Assembly: GCA_050184225.1 (NCBI GenBank)
Contig: JBFXAN010000068.1
Coordinates: forward strand, 1-32,657
Length of the DNA: 32,657 nt
Origin: JBFXAN01 sp050184225
GTDB taxonomy: Bacteria > Chloroflexota > Dehalococcoidia > CAUJGQ01
Direction of reading: 5' to 3'
The notes beneath the pieces are model-generated. The model searched no databases, was not told the DNA's origin, and was given only the letters and a program-made list of their open reading frames with translations. Position numbers and translations under genes: made by a program. Shown here piece by piece: positions 29,909 through 32,657 of this stretch. The first letter of the stretch is position 1, and every line of letters begins with the position of its first letter.

Positions 29909-31854
29909 ACACGCTTCGTCATCGATTCATAGTCTCTTTCCTTCCGGCCGCCGTCACGGTAGTCGTCCTGGCCACGGTGATTCTGCAGGCAGCCGGCCTG
30001 CGGGTGGGCGCCGTCGCGGCCACCCAGACCTTCGCGCTAACCCTCGACTGCGCGCCCTTGTCGATCGAATCCGGAGAAGAAACCACCTGCACCGCCGGGA
30101 TCCTGTTCTACGCCGGTCGCGCGCCCCTCATGTACGGCTGGACGCCGGAAGGCGAGGCGGGCGCCGACGACAACCAGCGCGTCTTCCGCTTCGACAACGG
30201 CGGCGAAAAGGACGTATCGGTGCGGGTGTGTGTGATGGATGACGGTGGGCAGCCGACCGCTCTCTGCGAATTTGCCAGCACCCAGATCACGGTCGACGGT
30301 CCGCTGATCGAGGGGTTGAGCTGCGACCCGCCGAGCGTCAACGACCGGGAGTCGACCACCTGCCGGCTCGCGTTTGCCGACGAGAGGGCGGACATCGAGT
30401 GGACGGCAGGGCCGAACGTGACGAACCCGTCGGACGGGGTCGGACGCGAGTTCACCACCCAGTTCACCCGGCCGGACGTGGCGACGATCACGGCGCGCGG
30501 CTGCGTCTCATCGGCGGGTCGTGCGGAGCGGCGCTGCACGGAACTTTCGACCACGGTCGAGGTGAGCGCGGGACCCTGGCCGGCGGTGAGTTCGCTGTCA
30601 TGCGCGCCCGACTTCCTGGAGCCCGGACAGTCCGTCTCGTGCAGCGCGACGGTGGAGAACGACCCGAACTTCCTGGCATGGTCCGCCATCGACGGTAACC
30701 CTGCCGAAGGCAGGGGGCTTACCTTCGGGACCACCTACACGGGAACCGGGCGCTTCCCGATCACCTTCATCGCCTGTGTCACGGATCTCGGCGAGCCGCG
30801 CTGCGATCAGGCGACGACGACGGTGCAGGTCGGCGGGATGATGATCTCCCCGCGCATCCGTACGCCCGGCTGCACGCCTGACCTGGTGCCGGTCAATGGG
30901 GTCGTCTCGTGCACGCCCGAGGTGATCGGCGGCCAGGATCGCTTCAGCTGGACGGCCCGGCCGGACGCGTCGACGACCGAGGGCGGTAGCCGGAACTTCG
31001 GTGTCAGGTTCTCCCAACCAGGCGACAAGACGATCACCCTGCGCGTCTGCTCGGGTCCGGTCGAGATCGAGAGCTGCGACGAGCTGTCACAACCGATCAC
31101 CGTCACCTCCACGGCCCCGGCGGTCGAGGCGATCGCGTGCAACCCGGTCGCTGCGGAGGTGGGCCGGCCCGTCACCTGCGCCGCGAGCACGGCGGGACCG
31201 ATGCCCACGACTTGGTCCTGGACAGCCGAAAGTGGATCGCCCGCGACCGGCAGCAGCCCAACCTTCACGACGACGTTCGCCGTCGCCGGTGTGTACCGGG
31301 TGCAGGTGCAGGTCTGTGTGTCCGACCGCTGCGACACCGGCGAGACGGCCGTGACCGTGACGCCGCGCGCGGCCGTCAGCCTCAGCGGCCGGTTCACGCT
31401 CACGCAGGTCGACGGCGGCAACTGTAACCCGACGTTCTCACCCGTGACGGAGGGCACGATCTCCTTCGAGGTGACCTATCCGGAGAATCCGAGCGAGCCG
31501 GCGCGCGTGACCGGCTCGCTCGACGGCGGCGGCTCGGGCACGATCGCCTGGCGGTGCGATGGGCTGATGGGTTCAGCCGCGTGGACGCAGCGGTACGATG
31601 CGATGTTCACGGGGACGGTGGACCGGGCGACGGGTGTCATCATCTCCATCTCCGGTACCATCCGTGGCTCGCGCACCGTACACCACAGCAACTGCCACCA
31701 GGATGGCCGCAGCGCGGCGTGTCCGGCCGGCGACAACAACAGCTACTCCTTCCCGCTCAACCTCACCGGCACCCTGCTCGAGACCAGCGGCTCCGGCACG
31801 CTGATCGTGGACCGCATCGCACTGTCGACATCGGGGAGGTGGAACGTGCCGTGA
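29905..31854 (+). CDS. Secreted protein with five four-cysteine Ig/PKD-like repeats
   Basis: The 649-residue protein starts with a signal peptide or anchor (RHRF, then a hydrophobic 11-32). Five tandem beta-sandwich-like repeats follow at about 43-132, 133-223, 224-311, 312-403 and 404-487. Each begins with a C-x-P core, then a second Cys in TTC, VSC or VTC, a central Trp in four of the five, and later an xxC/RC pair, so two disulfides per repeat are likely. The final domain (488-649, FTLTQVDGGNCNP onward) is Gly/Ser/Thr-rich, with three more Cys. No LPXTG or lipobox is seen. It is probably a surface or secreted adhesion or binding protein; the ligand is unknown. Translation is coupled to the 115-residue protein. 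Confidence 0.85.
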   Translation: MNTLRHRFIVSFLPAAVTVVVLATVILQAAGLRVGAVAATQTFALTLDCAPLSIESGEETTCTAGILFYAGRAPLMYGWTPEGEAGADDNQRVFRFDNGGEKDVSVRVCVMDDGGQPTALCEFASTQITVDGPLIEGLSCDPPSVNDRESTTCRLAFADERADIEWTAGPNVTNPSDGVGREFTTQFTRPDVATITARGCVSSAGRAERRCTELSTTVEVSAGPWPAVSSLSCAPDFLEPGQSVSCSATVENDPNFLAWSAIDGNPAEGRGLTFGTTYTGTGRFPITFIACVTDLGEPRCDQATTTVQVGGMMISPRIRTPGCTPDLVPVNGVVSCTPEVIGGQDRFSWTARPDASTTEGGSRNFGVRFSQPGDKTITLRVCSGPVEIESCDELSQPITVTSTAPAVEAIACNPVAAEVGRPVTCAASTAGPMPTTWSWTAESGSPATGSSPTFTTTFAVAGVYRVQVQVCVSDRCDTGETAVTVTPRAAVSLSGRFTLTQVDGGNCNPTFSPVTEGTISFEVTYPENPSEPARVTGSLDGGGSGTIAWRCDGLMGSAAWTQRYDAMFTGTVDRATGVIISISGTIRGSRTVHHSNCHQDGRSAACPAGDNNSYSFPLNLTGTLLETSGSGTLIVDRIALSTSGRWNVP

Positions 31855-31953
31855 CCGCCTCCGGCAGACGAAGTACGCGCGTCAGACGACGTTGAGCGCC
31901 GGCTGACACCAGAGCAGAACGCCGCGCAGACGGCGGGATCGGCCGGCACACAG

Positions 31954-31993
31954 CGGAACGCGGCCTCGATACACGCGAAGCCGCGTTCCGTTT
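31954..31993 (+). terminator. Terminator of the Ig-repeat gene
   Basis: CGGAACGCGGC (31954-31964) and GCCGCGTTCCG (31980-31990) form a perfect 11-base stem with a 15-base loop, followed by TTT. It lies about 100 bases after the stop codon and before the ileS leader. The 100 bases between (31855-31953) hold nothing I recognise. Confidence 0.65.
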
Positions 31994-32015
31994 GGTATGA
32001 TTGACAGGATATACG
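31994..32015 (+). promoter_or_regulatory. Candidate ileS promoter
   Basis: TATGAT (31996-32001) preceded by TGG resembles an extended -10 (TGnTATGAT), placing the transcript start near 32008, a short distance before the T-box stem I. No good -35 is seen. A TTGACA at 32001-32006 has no -10 at a suitable distance. Confidence 0.4.
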
Positions 32016-32201
32016 TGTGAAAGGCGCAGACGGAACCGAGTAGGCGGAGCCTCGCCGCACAGCGAGTCCGGGCTGGTGGAAGCCGGACGCGGGCCAGAGC
32101 CGCCGAACATCCTTCCCGAGCCGCCACCCGAACGGGATCATTCCCCAAGTAGACGTGGCCGGGTTCGCCACCCGTTACCAGCGGCGCCGGTGCAGACCTC
32201 T

Positions 32202-32344
32202 CCCCCGGCCCCTCCCCTCGCAGGGGAGGGGAGTCCTGTCGATCTTTGGTCGAGCTTCGATAGCTTGGTCATAGCCAGACGACACTCGTTCAACCAACGC
32301 CGGACAGGACTCCCCCTTCCCTGCGAGGGAAGGGGGCCGGGGGG
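32202..32344. repeat. Palindromic (MITE-like) element inside the T-box leader
   Basis: A left arm of about 39 bases (32202-32240) and a right arm of about 41 bases (32303-32343) are inverted copies with small differences, separated by 62 bases. Both end in the inner 9-mer AGTCCTGTC/GACAGGACT. Each arm is itself a palindrome (CCCCTCCCC-tcgca-GGGGAGGGG on the left). No flanking duplication or ORF is evident. It resembles dispersed non-coding palindromes more than a normal T-box part. Confidence 0.85.
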
Positions 32345-32405
32345 TTAGGTAGTCATCGGACAGAGTGGCCCTTTAGCGGGCAACTGAGGTGGTACCACGG
32401 GATCG

Positions 32406-32437
32406 ATCTCGTCCTCAACCAGAGGACGGGATTTTTT
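32406..32437 (+). terminator. T-box intrinsic terminator
   Basis: ATCTCGTCCTC (32406-32416) pairs with GAGGACGGGAT (32422-32432) over a 5-base loop with one G-T pair, followed by TTTTTT. It is the default off structure of the ileS leader, competing with the T-box antiterminator. Confidence 0.92.
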
Positions 32438-32457
32438 GTTGCTATCGGAGATGAATC

Positions 32458-32657
32458 ATGACCACGACGAAGCGCGGCTTTCGGCAAGTTGAGACGCGGG
32501 TGGACTTCCCGTCAATCGAACGGGAGCGGTTGCGCTGGTGGTACGAGAGCGGGGTCGTCGAGGACTACCTGCACAAGAACGACGGCTCGCCCCGGCGCTG
32601 GTCGTTCCTCGACGGTCCGATCACGGCGAACAATCCGATGGGCGTGCACCATGCCTG
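32458..32657 (+). CDS. ileS: Isoleucyl-tRNA synthetase, N-terminal part (cut by window end)
   Basis: Only the first 66 codons are inside the window. The peptide has WYESGVVEDYLHKND and SFLDGPITANNPMGVHHA, the start of the class I synthetase core; PMGVHHA is the HIGH-type ATP-binding motif as seen in IleRS. The FLDGPITANNPMGVHHA form suggests the eukaryote-like (type 2) IleRS often linked to mupirocin tolerance, which is inference from a short stretch. The ATG at 32458 has GGAG 9 bases upstream. Control is by the T-box just before it, whose ATC specifier agrees with the product. Confidence 0.95.
   Translation, partial: MTTTKRGFRQVETRVDFPSIERERLRWWYESGVVEDYLHKNDGSPRRWSFLDGPITANNPMGVHHA

Larger units (their letters stand above)
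32030..32440 (+). promoter_or_regulatory. T-box riboswitch for ileS, specifier ATC (Ile)
   Basis: Stem I runs from about 32030 to 32135. It has the AGTAGGCGG region near its base, the distal-loop GGTGGAAG motif near 32074-32081, and the specifier segment GAAC-ATC-CTTCCCGAG with ATC at 32109-32111, an Ile codon. The stem III region follows (AAGTAGACGTGGCCGGG and CCCGTTA, about 32147-32177). The canonical T-box AACTGAGGTGGTACCACGG is at 32382-32400, followed by an intrinsic terminator. Uncharged tRNA-Ile would pair with ATC and with the T-box bulge to stabilise the antiterminator. A 143-base palindromic element separates stem III from the antiterminator. Confidence 0.96.

Noticed and set aside
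32001..32006. TTGACA as the -35 of the ileS promoter
   Set aside because: No -10-like hexamer lies 16-19 bases downstream; the bases there are GC-rich.
32202..32344. The large palindrome as an extra intrinsic terminator of the ileS leader
   Set aside because: No T run follows the right arm; the real terminator with six Ts is at 32406-32437.

Overview
The window is GC-rich bacterial DNA with dense coding on both strands and many GTG starts behind strong GGAGG-type ribosome binding sites. The gene content (protocatechuate dioxygenase set, a CoA-transferase family III protein, a zinc-ribbon polytopic membrane protein, a bacterial amylo-alpha-1,6-glucosidase-type enzyme, an ileS T-box of the kind seen in Gram-positives and Chloroflexota) suggests a Chloroflexota, perhaps Thermomicrobia-like, organism. 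That placement is inference from family recall, not from a marker gene search. The window opens with a pure C run followed by G, which looks like a contig end or artefact.

Layout. 158-1495 (+) is a CoA-transferase of the acetyl-CoA hydrolase/4-hydroxybutyrate type. A di-iron type metallo-beta-lactamase-fold protein (1576-2301, -) and a TetR regulator (2441-3043, +) are divergent and share a region with palindromic operators. From 9245 down to 3106 six minus-strand genes run together: CaiB/BaiF CoA-transferase, pcaH, pcaG, pcaB, nagA and a SAM methyltransferase; several overlap. They combine ring cleavage of protocatechuate with an amino-sugar deacetylase. 9467-11623 (+) is a membrane-anchored PI-PLC-like protein.

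11952-14751 (-) holds a hydrolase/phosphoribosyltransferase pair, a 56-residue charged protein and a thioredoxin-reductase-like flavoprotein. It is followed by a divergent glycogen-debranching-type glucosidase (14934-17069, +). 17116-18938 (-) is a KAS II-type ketosynthase overlapping a small lipoprotein gene. 19021-20034 (+) is an APH(9)-like phosphotransferase that may be transcribed without a leader. asd (20313-21353, -) is preceded by what looks like a classical attenuator: a 20-codon leader peptide rich in Thr and Lys codons, an antiterminator strand overlapping its stop codon, and a terminator-like hairpin.

21667-24615 (+) is a very large polytopic membrane protein with an N-terminal zinc ribbon. 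A HiPIP-like four-cysteine protein and a DUF4436-like membrane protein follow on the minus strand. 26331-29411 (+) is an AAA/LuxR (LAL-type) regulator, followed by a small protein and a translationally coupled secreted protein with five four-cysteine Ig-like repeats. The window ends in ileS, cut by the window edge, behind an ATC-specifier T-box riboswitch that carries a large palindromic element inserted between stem III and the antiterminator.

The most interesting items are the asd attenuator, the interrupted ileS T-box, the two families of intergenic palindromes, the TetR operator pair, the hairpin abutting the ribosome binding site of the flavoprotein gene, and the regulator/small protein/Ig-repeat cluster. 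No tRNA, rRNA, CRISPR array or transposase gene was seen.
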